A stretch of 64,000 bases of DNA from SG8-30 sp963695155 (GTDB taxonomy: Bacteria > Pseudomonadota > Gammaproteobacteria > Steroidobacterales > Steroidobacteraceae): contig CAVOGD010000007.1 in assembly GCA_963695155.1 (NCBI GenBank), forward strand, positions 434,001 to 498,000. Reading direction: 5' to 3'. A program made the position numbers and the translations under genes. The notes beneath the pieces were generated by a model, which worked only from the letters and a program-made list of their open reading frames with translations, ran no database searches and was not told where the DNA came from. This document shows, piece by piece, positions 44,287-52,634 of this stretch. How positions within the stretch are numbered: the stretch's first letter is position 1; the number at the start of each line of letters is the position of its first letter.

Positions 44287-44967
44287 ATGGAAGAAGCAGT
44301 CAAGCCACTCACCGACATCCCGGCGATCAACCGGTTCCTCAGCTACTGCCGCGTGCGGACGGTCCCGTCGAAGACGGTGCTCATCCACGCCGGCGACCTG
44401 CCCGACGTCCTGTACTACATCATCCGCGGCTCCGTCGAGGTGATGATCGAGAACGAGGAAGGCAACGAGATGGTCCTCGCCTACCTCAACAAGGGGCAGT
44501 TCTTCGGCGAGATGGGCTTGTTCTCCGACAACCAGCAGCGCAGTGCCTGGGTCCGCACGCGCACGCAGTGCGAGCTCGCGGAGATGACCTATCCCCGCTT
44601 CCGGCAGATCGCTGCGGAAAGCCCGGGCCTGGTGTTCGAGCTGGCGACGCAGCTGGCGTCGCGGCTGGACCGCACCAATCGCAAGCTGGGCGACCTGGCC
44701 TTCGTGGACGTCACGGGCCGCGTGGCACACGCCATCATGGACCTGTGCAACGAGCCGGATGCCATGACCCATCCGCAGGGCATGCAGATCAAGGTCAGCC
44801 GCCAGGAGCTGTCGCGGCTGGTGGGCTGTTCGCGGGAGATGGCCGGGCGCGTGCTCAAGGTGCTCGAGGAGCAGGGCCTGCTGACCGCGCACGGCAAGAC
44901 CATGGTCGTGTTCGGCGCGCGCCCGAAGGTCAAGCCACGGCCCGCGTCCATGCAGGCGTCCCGCTGA
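44287..44967 (+). CDS. crp: Crp-type cyclic-nucleotide-responsive transcription factor
   Basis: A 226-residue CRP-family regulator. The cyclic-nucleotide domain carries FFGEMGLFSDNQQRSAWVRTRT, keeping the Gly-Glu and Arg-Ser that bind cAMP in E. coli Crp. The C-helix reads LDRTNRK, so Thr127 is kept and Ser128 is replaced by Asn. The helix-turn-helix VGCSREMAGRVLKVLE keeps the Arg-Glu and Arg that contact the TGTGA half-site. It is expected to be a global carbon/energy regulator. Clp of Xanthomonas, which answers to c-di-GMP, is a relative, so the ligand is open. Confidence 0.92.
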   Translation: MEEAVKPLTDIPAINRFLSYCRVRTVPSKTVLIHAGDLPDVLYYIIRGSVEVMIENEEGNEMVLAYLNKGQFFGEMGLFSDNQQRSAWVRTRTQCELAEMTYPRFRQIAAESPGLVFELATQLASRLDRTNRKLGDLAFVDVTGRVAHAIMDLCNEPDAMTHPQGMQIKVSRQELSRLVGCSREMAGRVLKVLEEQGLLTAHGKTMVVFGARPKVKPRPASMQASR

Positions 44968-44973
44968 TCCGGA

Positions 44974-45002
44974 GGGGTCAGACCCCTACGGGGTCAGACC
45001 CC
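44974..45002. repeat. Two GGGGTCAGACCCC palindromes between crp and rpe
   Basis: Identical 13-nt units at 44974-44986 and 44990-45002, separated by TAC. Each is palindromic around a central base. They lie between the convergent crp and rpe genes, and the rightmost unit encodes the C-terminal Gly-Leu-Thr-Pro of rpe on the - strand. They match the array at 15.2-15.5 kb. Confidence 0.85.
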
Positions 45003-45663
45003 TTTCTATTTCTGCGCGCATCGCGGCGATGGTCGCCGCGTAGTCCTTCGTCCCGAACACCGCACTGCCTGCCACGAACGTGTCCGCGCCGGCGCGCGCG
45101 ATGCCGGCGAGGTTGCCGACCTTGACCCCGCCGTCGATCTCGAGGCGCACGGCGCGGCCGCTCGCGTCGATGCGCCGCCGCGCATCGGCCAGCTTGGCCA
45201 GCGCCGAACCGATGAACTGCTGGCCCGCGAAGCCGGGATTGACCGACATCAGCAGCACCAGGTCCAGCGAGTCCAGCGTGTGGTCCAGCCAGTCGAGGGG
45301 CGTCGCCGGGTTGAACACCAGCCCGGGCCGGCACCCCGATTCACGGATCAGCTGCACGGTGCGGTCGACGTGCTCGCTGGCCTCGGGGTGGAAGCTGATG
45401 TAGCTGGCTCCCGCCGCGGCGAACTCGGCGGCCAGCCGGTCCACCGGCGTGACCATCAGGTGCACGTCGATCGGCGCCTGTACGCCGTGCCGGCGCAGGG
45501 CCCGGCAGACCAGCGGCCCGACCGTGAGGTTCGGGACGTAGTGATTGTCCATGACGTCGAAGTGGATCCAGTCGGCCCCGGCCGCCAGCACGGCATCCAC
45601 CTCCTCGCCGAGGCGCGCGAAATCCGCGGACAGGATCGAAGGTGCGATGACGGGTGGGTTCAT
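44986..45663 (-). CDS. rpe: Ribulose-phosphate 3-epimerase
   Basis: Rpe, 225 residues, TIM-barrel epimerase of the pentose phosphate pathway. IAPSILSADFARLGEEVDAV, HFDVMDNHYVPNLTVGP, DVHLMVTPVDR, LMSVNPGFAGQQFI and LEIDGGVKVGN carry the metal and catalytic Asp residues. The last residues (RGLTP) come from the GGGGTCTGACCCC repeat, so the original stop was probably replaced when the repeat arrived. It converges on crp. Confidence 0.95.
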   Translation of the reverse strand: MNPPVIAPSILSADFARLGEEVDAVLAAGADWIHFDVMDNHYVPNLTVGPLVCRALRRHGVQAPIDVHLMVTPVDRLAAEFAAAGASYISFHPEASEHVDRTVQLIRESGCRPGLVFNPATPLDWLDHTLDSLDLVLLMSVNPGFAGQQFIGSALAKLADARRRIDASGRAVRLEIDGGVKVGNLAGIARAGADTFVAGSAVFGTKDYAATIAAMRAEIERGLTP

Positions 45664-45722
45664 GTCGTGGCCCTCCGGGGCGCGGCCCGCGTAACTGTAA
45701 CCGAGCCGCGCGGCACCCGCAG

Positions 45723-46553
45723 CTAGCGCATGCCGCGCGCCACGCGCAGCCGCTCGTAGGCGGCCTGGATCGCCTGGGTCTTCTCCTTGGCCAGCTCCAG
45801 CATGGACTCCGGCAGCCCGCGCGACAGCAGCTTGTCCGGGTGATTCCGGCTCATCTGCCGCCGGTAGGCGCGCTTCACCTCGGCGTCGGAGGCCTCGGGC
45901 TTCACGTCGAGCACCTCATAGGCCTCGCGCAGAGCATCCGCCCGCGGCGGCGGACGACGCGCCCCGCTACGGCCCGGCCCCCGGCCAGGCTGCGCAAAGG
46001 CGTAGCCGTAGCCCTGCAGGCGCAGCAGCGCCTCGAGGTGCGCGAACTCGATGCCCGACACGCCGATGCGCCGCGCGATCCGCCCCAGCAGCTCGCGCGG
46101 CCGTCCCTGCAGGCCGTTGCCCAGCAACGCGGCGCGCATCTGCACTTCCAGGAACATGCGCAGCAGGTCGCGCCGGCCGCGACACACCGACATCAGCCGC
46201 GCCAGGGCCTCGTCGACGTCGAAGGCCGGCTGCTTGCCCACCGTGAAGTGCTCGATCGCTGCGCGCGACTGGACCTCGTCGAGGTGGAACTGGCGGAACA
46301 CCTCGCGCGCGGCCGCCACGTCCTGCTCCGAGACCCGGCCGTCCGCCTTGGCCACGGCGCCCATGACCTCGAAGGCCGAGCGGAAGAAGACGGCGCGCAC
46401 GGTCGCGAGGTCGGCGGCCGGGCGCGCGTCGGCGTCCGCGGCCACGCGCTCGTCGTACGCATGGCCGATGATCAGCCCGATCAGCGCTCCCACCGGTCCC
46501 AGCCCCGCCACGAAGCCGAGCACTGTGCCGACGATCTTGCCGGTCCACCGCAT
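45723..46553 (-). CDS. djlA: Membrane-anchored DnaJ-like co-chaperone
   Basis: A DjlA-type protein of 276 residues: an N-terminal glycine-rich membrane segment (GKIVGTVLGFVAGLGPVGALIGLIIG), a central TerB-like helical domain, and a C-terminal J domain (AYEVLDVKPEASDAEVKRAYR, then the HPD motif in MSRNHPDKL). It recruits DnaK to the inner membrane face. The ATG at 46553 has AGGA upstream and gives the DjlA N-terminus. It is divergent from purC. Confidence 0.92.
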   Translation of the reverse strand: MRWTGKIVGTVLGFVAGLGPVGALIGLIIGHAYDERVAADADARPAADLATVRAVFFRSAFEVMGAVAKADGRVSEQDVAAAREVFRQFHLDEVQSRAAIEHFTVGKQPAFDVDEALARLMSVCRGRRDLLRMFLEVQMRAALLGNGLQGRPRELLGRIARRIGVSGIEFAHLEALLRLQGYGYAFAQPGRGPGRSGARRPPPRADALREAYEVLDVKPEASDAEVKRAYRRQMSRNHPDKLLSRGLPESMLELAKEKTQAIQAAYERLRVARGMR

Positions 46554-46680
46554 TGACGTTCCTTGACCGCTGCGCGACCCGGCTGCAACAATCCGGCTTT
46601 CCCTGCGTCGGCGTCCGCGCGGCGCCGGTATGGTACAAGAGCCTCCTCCGCAACACCGCATGCCGGCCAGGACACCCGCC

Positions 46681-47568
46681 ATGTCGCCGCCCGCCGTATC
46701 CGAGACCGACCTGCGCGGGTTACGAAGGGTGCACCGCGGCAAGGTCCGCGACAGCTACGCGCTGGACGATCGCCACCTGCTGATCGTGGCCACCGATCGC
46801 CTGTCCGCCTTCGACGTGGTGCTGCCGGACCCGATCCCGGGCAAGGGCCGCATCCTCACGCAGATCTCCAACTACTGGTTCGCCAGGACGCAGCACCTCG
46901 TCGCCAACCACATGACCGGACTCGAACCCGCCGGCTGGGTGCACGACCCGGCCGAGCTGGCCATGCTCGAGGGCCGCGCGGTCGTGGTGCAGCGGCTCGA
47001 GCCGCTGCCGGTCGAGGCCGTCGTGCGCGGCTACCTGGCCGGTTCGGGCTGGCAGGACTACCAGCGCTCGGGCACGGTGTGCGGCCTGCGGCTGCCGCAA
47101 GGGCTGCGGCTGGCCGACCGGTTGCCGCAGCCGCTGTTCACCCCGGCCACCAAGGCCGCCGCCGGCGCGCACGACGAGAATGTGAGCTTCGGCCAGGTGG
47201 CCGAACTGCTGGGCGGCGAAATGGCCGCTCAACTGCAGCGGCTGTCGCTCGCCCTGTACCGGTTTGCCGCGGCCGAGGCCCTCGAGCGAGGCATCATCAT
47301 CGCCGACACGAAGTTCGAGTTCGGGCTGGACGAGGCCGGGCAGGTCGTGCTGATGGACGAACTGCTGACGCCCGACTCGTCGCGCTTCTGGCCGATGGAA
47401 TCCTGGCTGCCCGGCGCCAGCCCGCCGTCGTTCGACAAGCAGTTCGTGCGCGACTACCTCGAGACGCTCGACTGGAACAAGCGGGCGCCCGGCCCGGCGC
47501 TGCCGCCGCAGGTCATCGAGCAGACGGCCGCGAAGTACGCCGAGGCGCTGCGCCGGCTGACCGCGTGA
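46681..47568 (+). CDS. purC: Phosphoribosylaminoimidazole-succinocarboxamide synthase
   Basis: PurC (SAICAR synthetase), 295 residues, step 7 of purine synthesis. GKVRDSYALDDRHLLIVATDRLSAFDVVLPDPIPGKG, EAVVRGYLAGSGWQDYQRSG, DENVSFGQVAELLG and IADTKFEFGLDEAGQVVLMDE are the nucleotide- and substrate-binding motifs. It is the longer SAICAR synthetase form rather than the 237-residue form of E. coli. An in-frame ATG at 46630 exists, but homology supports 46681. Confidence 0.96.
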   Translation: MSPPAVSETDLRGLRRVHRGKVRDSYALDDRHLLIVATDRLSAFDVVLPDPIPGKGRILTQISNYWFARTQHLVANHMTGLEPAGWVHDPAELAMLEGRAVVVQRLEPLPVEAVVRGYLAGSGWQDYQRSGTVCGLRLPQGLRLADRLPQPLFTPATKAAAGAHDENVSFGQVAELLGGEMAAQLQRLSLALYRFAAAEALERGIIIADTKFEFGLDEAGQVVLMDELLTPDSSRFWPMESWLPGASPPSFDKQFVRDYLETLDWNKRAPGPALPPQVIEQTAAKYAEALRRLTA

Positions 47569-47623
47569 GCGCGCGCGGCCCGGCCGGATTGCCGCACGGG
47601 CGGCCATGTGCGAGGCTCGGCGC

Positions 47624-48946
47624 ATGAACGACACGATCCACCCGGTCAAGCGCCTCGAGCGGCTGCTGTTCGAGCCGGAACGGCAGCCGCCGGTGGCCGC
47701 GCTGCGGCGCCTGCTCGCGGGGCTGCGCTACCCGTACGCGATGATCCGCGACCTGCTGCGCGGCGACCTCAACCTGCGCGCGATGGGCCTCGTCTACACG
47801 ACGCTGCTGTCGATCGTGCCGCTGGTCGCGTTCGCCTTCGCGGTGCTCAAGGGTCTCGGCGTGCACCGCGACCTCGAGCCGCTGCTGTACGAGTTCCTGC
47901 GCCCGATCGGCGAGCAGTCCTACGAGCTGACTCGCCAGATCATGACCTTCGTGGAGAACACGCGCGGCGGCGTGCTCGGATCGCTGGGCCTCGCCTTCCT
48001 GCTGTATACCGTGGTCAGCACCGTGCAGAAGGTCGAGGAGAGCTTCAACTTCGCGTGGCACGTCGAGAGACCGCGCAGCATGGTGCGGCGGGTCAGCGAG
48101 TACCTCACGCTGATGGTCGTGGGCCCGATCCTGCTGGCGGTCGTGCTGGGCCTGTTCGGCGCCGTCGCCGACTGGCCGTTCGCGCGCTGGCTCGCCACCC
48201 ACGAGCCGTTCGGCACGATGGTGGTGAACCTGGGGCGGGCCACGCCCTATCTCGTGGTGACCGCCGTGTTCACCTTCCTGTACATCTTCGTGCCCAACAC
48301 CCGCGTGCGCGCGACGGCGGCACTGGCCGGCGGCATCACCGCCGGCCTGCTGTGGGCCGCCAGCGGGGCGCTGTTCACCCAGATCGTGGTCGCCTCGACG
48401 CGCATGGTGGCGATCTACGCGGGCTTTGCGATCTTCCTGGTCACGCTGATCTGGGTTTACCTGAGCTGGATCATCCTGCTGGTCGGCGCCCAGTTGTCCT
48501 TCTACGTGCAGAATCCCCGCTACCTGCGCGCCGGCCAGATCCCGGTGCGCCTCACCAGCCGCCTGCGCGAGCGCCTCGCGCTGTCGGTCATGGTCCTGGT
48601 GGGCCGCTCCTTCACGGGCGACTCCCCCACCTGGACGCTGAAGACCCTTGCGGAACGCCTCGAGGTGCCCAGTTCCGCGCTGGCGACGGTGGTCGCCCCG
48701 CTGGAGCAGGCCGGCCTCGTGCTGACCACGGACAGCGACCGCCTGGTGCCGGGCCGCGCGCTGGACCAGATCGGCGTGCACGAGGTGCTGACCGCGGTGC
48801 GGGACGAGCGGCAGTATGCCTCGTGGCTGCTGGCCCGGGCGCGCACCGAGCCGGACGCCGACGCCATCGCGGACGCCGTCGAGGCGGCCGTCCGCGAGCG
48901 CACGCAGTCCATGACGCTGCGCGACCTGATCTCGCACGGCGCCTGA
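47624..48946 (+). CDS. YihY/UPF0761 family inner-membrane protein
   Basis: A 440-residue membrane protein with six predicted helices in residues about 45-290 (MGLVYTTLLSIVPLVAFAFA, LGSLGLAFLLYTVVSTV, FAIFLVTLIWVYLSWIILLV). These are the features of the YihY family once labelled ribonuclease BN. The C-terminal 130 residues are soluble and resemble a winged-helix domain (LKTLAERLEVPSSALATVV). The family's function is unsettled; nuclease activity was a misassignment. An ATG at 47606 would add six residues. Confidence 0.9.
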   Translation: MNDTIHPVKRLERLLFEPERQPPVAALRRLLAGLRYPYAMIRDLLRGDLNLRAMGLVYTTLLSIVPLVAFAFAVLKGLGVHRDLEPLLYEFLRPIGEQSYELTRQIMTFVENTRGGVLGSLGLAFLLYTVVSTVQKVEESFNFAWHVERPRSMVRRVSEYLTLMVVGPILLAVVLGLFGAVADWPFARWLATHEPFGTMVVNLGRATPYLVVTAVFTFLYIFVPNTRVRATAALAGGITAGLLWAASGALFTQIVVASTRMVAIYAGFAIFLVTLIWVYLSWIILLVGAQLSFYVQNPRYLRAGQIPVRLTSRLRERLALSVMVLVGRSFTGDSPTWTLKTLAERLEVPSSALATVVAPLEQAGLVLTTDSDRLVPGRALDQIGVHEVLTAVRDERQYASWLLARARTEPDADAIADAVEAAVRERTQSMTLRDLISHGA

Positions 48947-48984
48947 CCGATCGGCGGCGCGCCGCGGACCGGGGCCGGCGCCGG

Positions 48985-50331
48985 TCAGTCGCCGGCGATC
49001 GTCAGTTCGGCCAAGAGCACCGAGCCGGTGTGGACGCGACCGCGCAGGTCGCGGTCCGTGCCCACCGCGGCGATGCTGCGATACATGTCACGCAGGTTGC
49101 CGGCGATCGTGACTTCGTGCACCGGGTGGGCGATCTCGCCACGCTCGACCCAGAACCCCGTCGCGCCGCGCGAGTAGTCGCCGGTCACCAGGTTGATGCC
49201 CTGGCCCATCAGCTCCGTGACCAAGAGCCCGGTGCCGAGGCGGCCGAGCAGGGCCGTGAAGTCCTCGCCGCTGCTGCCGACCTCGAGGTTGTGCACGCCG
49301 CCGGCGTTGCCGGTCGTGGCGAGTCCCAGCCTGCGCGCCGCGTAGGAATCCAGCACGTAACCGGTCAGTTCGCCGCGCCGCACCAGCTCGCGTTCCCGGG
49401 TCGCGACGCCCTCGTTGTCGAAGGGCGCCGAGCCCAGCCCCCGCGGCAGGTGCGGGCGCTCGGTCATGCCGAGCCATTCCGGAAACAACTGCTGGCCGGC
49501 TGCGCCGCACAGGAAGGAACTGCGGCGGTACTGCGGCCCGCCGCGCACCGCCGACACGAAGTGGCCGATCAGCCCGCGCGCCTGCTCGGCCACGAACAGC
49601 ACCGGCGCACGACGGGTCGTCAGCTTGCGCGCGCCCAGCCTCGCCACCGCGCGCTGCCCGGCCCGCTGGCCGACCTGTGCGGCCGGTTCCAGGCGCGCCG
49701 GGTCGCGCGACGCCGTGTACCAGTAGTCGCGCTGCATGTCCTCGCCGTCGCGCCCCAGCACGACGCAGCTGATGCTGTGCGAGGTGTGCGGGAAACCGCC
49801 CAGGAAGCCGTGGCTGTTGCCGTATACGCGCAGGCCGGCGTGGCTGCTGACCGACCCGCCGTCGGAGTTGTCGATGCGGGGGTCCACGGCCAGCGCGGCG
49901 GCCTCGGCCGCATGCGCCACCGCAATGGCCGCCGGGGCATCGATGTCCCAGGGATGGGACAGTTCGAGGTCGGGAACGTCGCGGGCCATCTGTGCGGCGT
50001 CGGCCAGCCCCGCGCAGGGATCCTCGGCCGTGAACCGCGCGATGGACAGCGCCTTGCGCACGGTCTCAGCGACCGCACCCGCCGACAGGTCGGCGGTGCT
50101 CGCCGTGCCCTTGCGACGGCCCACGTACACCGTGACGCCCATGCTGCGGTCGCGCTGGTACTCCAGCTTCTCGGTCTCGCCGAGCCGCACCGTGACCGAC
50201 AGCCCGGTGTCGACGGTCACGGCCGCCTCCGCCTGCTCCGCACCGCCGCGCCGCGCTTCGGCGAGCGCGCCTTCCACGATCAGCTCGAGGTCGCGCTGGC
50301 TGAATCCCGCCGATCTGCCGGAACCTGGCAT
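48985..50331 (-). CDS. pmbA: Metalloprotease PmbA/TldE
   Basis: The 448-residue non-catalytic partner of TldD. The heterodimer cleaves unstructured peptides and acts in microcin maturation and antitoxin turnover. AEAAVTVDTGLSVTVRLGE, GVTVYVGRRKGTASTADLS, GGPQYRRSSFLCGAAGQQLFPEWL and ATTGNAGGVHNLEVGSSGEDF are family motifs. No HExxxH is present, as expected for TldE. The ATG at 50331 follows an AGGTGAT site. It converges with the YihY gene and is divergent from darP. tldD lies about 4 kb away. Confidence 0.94.
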   Translation of the reverse strand: MPGSGRSAGFSQRDLELIVEGALAEARRGGAEQAEAAVTVDTGLSVTVRLGETEKLEYQRDRSMGVTVYVGRRKGTASTADLSAGAVAETVRKALSIARFTAEDPCAGLADAAQMARDVPDLELSHPWDIDAPAAIAVAHAAEAAALAVDPRIDNSDGGSVSSHAGLRVYGNSHGFLGGFPHTSHSISCVVLGRDGEDMQRDYWYTASRDPARLEPAAQVGQRAGQRAVARLGARKLTTRRAPVLFVAEQARGLIGHFVSAVRGGPQYRRSSFLCGAAGQQLFPEWLGMTERPHLPRGLGSAPFDNEGVATRERELVRRGELTGYVLDSYAARRLGLATTGNAGGVHNLEVGSSGEDFTALLGRLGTGLLVTELMGQGINLVTGDYSRGATGFWVERGEIAHPVHEVTIAGNLRDMYRSIAAVGTDRDLRGRVHTGSVLLAELTIAGD

Positions 50332-50396
50332 CGCATCACCTGCCTGCGGCAAAGGCCGTGATTGTACCGGCGTTCCGGCGCCGGTAGAGTCCTTCC

Positions 50397-50906
50397 ATGC
50401 GACGCCGGCATGTCCCTGGTGAGCCCGAACCGCCCAGCAAGGGCGAACTCAAGCGGCGCGCGCAGGCATCGCAGGAACTCGGCGAGCGGCTCATCGCGGC
50501 GCCGGACGGGCTGCTGGACGCATTGCCGCTGCCGGAGAAGCTCACCGCGGCGATCCACGAGGCCCGCCGCATCACCAGCCATTCCGCGCTGGTGCGCCAG
50601 CGGCTGTTCATCGGCAAGCTGGTGCGGCAGCTGGACGAGGGCCCGATCCGCGCCGCGCTGGACGCGCGGGAAGACGCCCGGGCCGGGGACGTGCAGGCCT
50701 TCCGGCGCGTCGAGGAATGGCGCGACCGCCTGCTCGAGGAGGGCGAGCCGGCGCTGGCGGCGTTGTGCGAGGAGTGCCCGGGCGCCGACCCCGGGATCCT
50801 GGCCCGGCTGGTTGCCGAGGCACGTCGCGAACTCGCGGCGGGCGGCCCGCCGCGCGCCAGGCGACTGCTGTTCCGGGCGCTGCGCAAGGCGCTGGATACG
50901 CCCTGA
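50397..50906 (+). CDS. darP: Ribosome-associated protein DarP (YjgA, DUF615)
   Basis: A charged, helical protein of 169 residues with the family opening PPSKGELKRRAQASQELGERL and the later ARRITSHSALVRQRLFIGKLVR. YjgA/DarP associates with late 50S precursors in E. coli. Its location next to pmbA is the conserved gammaproteobacterial arrangement. Confidence 0.92.
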   Translation: MRRRHVPGEPEPPSKGELKRRAQASQELGERLIAAPDGLLDALPLPEKLTAAIHEARRITSHSALVRQRLFIGKLVRQLDEGPIRAALDAREDARAGDVQAFRRVEEWRDRLLEEGEPALAALCEECPGADPGILARLVAEARRELAAGGPPRARRLLFRALRKALDTP

Positions 50907-50944
50907 GGATCCCCGGGCGCCGGCGCGGCCCGGCCGGGACCGCG

Positions 50945-50953
50945 TGATAGAAT
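50945..50953 (+). promoter_or_regulatory. Extended -10 promoter of purE
   Basis: TGATAGAAT fits an extended -10 (TGn plus TAGAAT) that ends 6 nt before the purE ATG at 50960. No -35 box or Shine-Dalgarno is seen. The geometry predicts a leaderless purE mRNA. Confidence 0.55.
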
Positions 50954-50959
50954 CGCGCG

Positions 50960-51451
50960 ATGAAACCGCTGGTCGGCATCATCATGGGCTCGTCCTCCGA
51001 CTGGGAGACGATGCAACACGCGGCCGCGCTGCTCGACGAGCTGGGCGTCGCGCACGAGGTGCGCGTCGTGTCGGCACACCGCACGCCCGACCTGCTGTTC
51101 GAATACGCGTCGCAGGCGCAGGGCCGCGGGCTGGAGGTGATCATTGCCGGTGCCGGCGGCGCGGCGCACCTGCCCGGGATGACGGCCGCCAAGACCCTGC
51201 TGCCGGTCATCGGCGTACCCGTGCAGTCCAGGGCCCTGAACGGGCTGGACTCCCTGCTGTCGATCGTGCAGATGCCGGCCGGCGTGCCGGTCGCCGCAGT
51301 GGCCATCGGCCAGGCCGGCGCCTGCAACGCAGCGCTGCTGGCGGCCGCGATCCTGGCAGGCAGGCACGCAGCCATCGGGCGCGCCCTCGAGGCCTATCGG
51401 GGGCGCCAGACCGACGGGGTCCTCGCCCGGCCCGACCCGCGCCAGGCGTGA
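50960..51451 (+). CDS. purE: N5-carboxyaminoimidazole ribonucleotide mutase
   Basis: PurE class I, 163 residues. GIIMGSSSDWETMQHAAALL, RVVSAHRTPDLLFEYA (catalytic His), IAGAGGAAHLPGMTAAKTLLPVIGVPV and MPAGVPVAAVAIGQAGACNAALLA are the active-site and octamer-core segments. It rearranges N5-CAIR to CAIR, the product of PurK being its substrate. It overlaps or abuts purK. Confidence 0.97.
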   Translation: MKPLVGIIMGSSSDWETMQHAAALLDELGVAHEVRVVSAHRTPDLLFEYASQAQGRGLEVIIAGAGGAAHLPGMTAAKTLLPVIGVPVQSRALNGLDSLLSIVQMPAGVPVAAVAIGQAGACNAALLAAAILAGRHAAIGRALEAYRGRQTDGVLARPDPRQA

Positions 51452-51453
51452 CG

Positions 51454-52539
51454 ATGCGCATCGGCATCCTTGGCGCCGGCCAGCTGGCGCGCATGCTGGC
51501 CCTTGCCGGAATGCCGCTGGGCCTGCAATTCAAGATGTACGACCCGGCGGACGACGCGACCGGCGGCCAGGTCGCGCCGCTGGTCGTCGGCAGGTTCGAC
51601 GACCTCGCGTCGCTCAGCCGGTTCGCGCACGACACCGACGTCGTGACCTTCGACTGGGAGAACGTCCCGGTCGCCTCGGCCCGGGCGATCGGCGGCATGA
51701 CCAAGGTGTTCCCCTCGCCGCGGGCGCTGGCCGCCAGCCAGGAGCGGCTGGCCGAGAAACGGCTGTTCGCGCGGCTGGACATCCCGACGCCGAAGTACGC
51801 GCCGGTGGACGATCCCGGCAAGCTGGCAGCCGCCGCGGCGCAGGTCGGGCTCCCCGCCATCCTCAAGACCCGCCGCCTGGGCTACGACGGCAAGGGCCAG
51901 CGCCGCGTCGACGGCCCGCAGGACCTGGAGGGTGCCTGGGCCGCGCTGGGCAGCCAGCCCCTGCTGTGCGAGCGGCGGGTCCGCTTCAGCCGCGAGGTGT
52001 CGCTGGTCGCGGTGCGCAGCAGGACCGGGGAGACCGCCTTCTATCCGCTGTCCCAGAACGTGCACAAGGACGGCGTACTGGCGATCACGCGTGCGCCCCT
52101 GGACCACCCGGACCTGCAGAAGGCGGCGGAACGGCACGTCGGACGGATCCTCGAGCACCTGCGCTACGTCGGCGTGCTGTGCGTCGAGTTCTTCGTCGTG
52201 CAGGGCAAGCTGCTGGCCAACGAGATCGCACCGCGCGTGCACAACTCCGGGCACTGGACGATCGAGGGCGCCGCAACCAGCCAGTTCGAGAACCACCTGC
52301 GGGCGATCACCGGCCTGCCGCTGGGCAGCACCCGGCCGCTCGGCCACGCCGTGATGGTGAACTTCATCGGCACGATCCCGCGGCCCAGGGCGGTGCTGGC
52401 CCTGGACGGCGTCCATTTCCACGATTACGGAAAACAGCCGCGCGCCGGGCGCAAGCTCGGTCATGCGACCTTCGTGGGCCGCACGCCGCGGGAACGGGAC
52501 CGCATGGCCCGTGAGCTGCTGCGCAGCGCCGGGCGGTAA
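51454..52539 (+). CDS. purK: N5-carboxyaminoimidazole ribonucleotide synthase
   Basis: PurK, 361 residues, ATP-grasp enzyme that carboxylates AIR. GILGAGQLARMLALAGMPLG, DVVTFDWENVPVASA, ILKTRRLGYDGKGQ, VEFFVVQGKLLANEIAPRVHNSGHWTIEG are the substrate, ATP and Mg motifs. The ATG at 51454 lies 2 nt after the purE stop; a GTG at 51448 overlapping that stop is an alternative. It forms the purEK operon. Confidence 0.96.
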   Translation: MRIGILGAGQLARMLALAGMPLGLQFKMYDPADDATGGQVAPLVVGRFDDLASLSRFAHDTDVVTFDWENVPVASARAIGGMTKVFPSPRALAASQERLAEKRLFARLDIPTPKYAPVDDPGKLAAAAAQVGLPAILKTRRLGYDGKGQRRVDGPQDLEGAWAALGSQPLLCERRVRFSREVSLVAVRSRTGETAFYPLSQNVHKDGVLAITRAPLDHPDLQKAAERHVGRILEHLRYVGVLCVEFFVVQGKLLANEIAPRVHNSGHWTIEGAATSQFENHLRAITGLPLGSTRPLGHAVMVNFIGTIPRPRAVLALDGVHFHDYGKQPRAGRKLGHATFVGRTPRERDRMARELLRSAGR

Positions 52540-52634
52540 CGGACCCCGCACGGCGGCGTTTGTGCTAGCGTTGGCGCCGGGCCACTGCGAGTCCCGCGTT
52601 CGGCGGCGACCGGCGGCGGGCTGAGATCGGGAAA

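Noticed and set aside
47608..50361. 917-codon + strand open frame across the YihY gene and pmbA
   Set aside because: It is out of frame with the YihY gene and antisense to pmbA, with no motif of its own.
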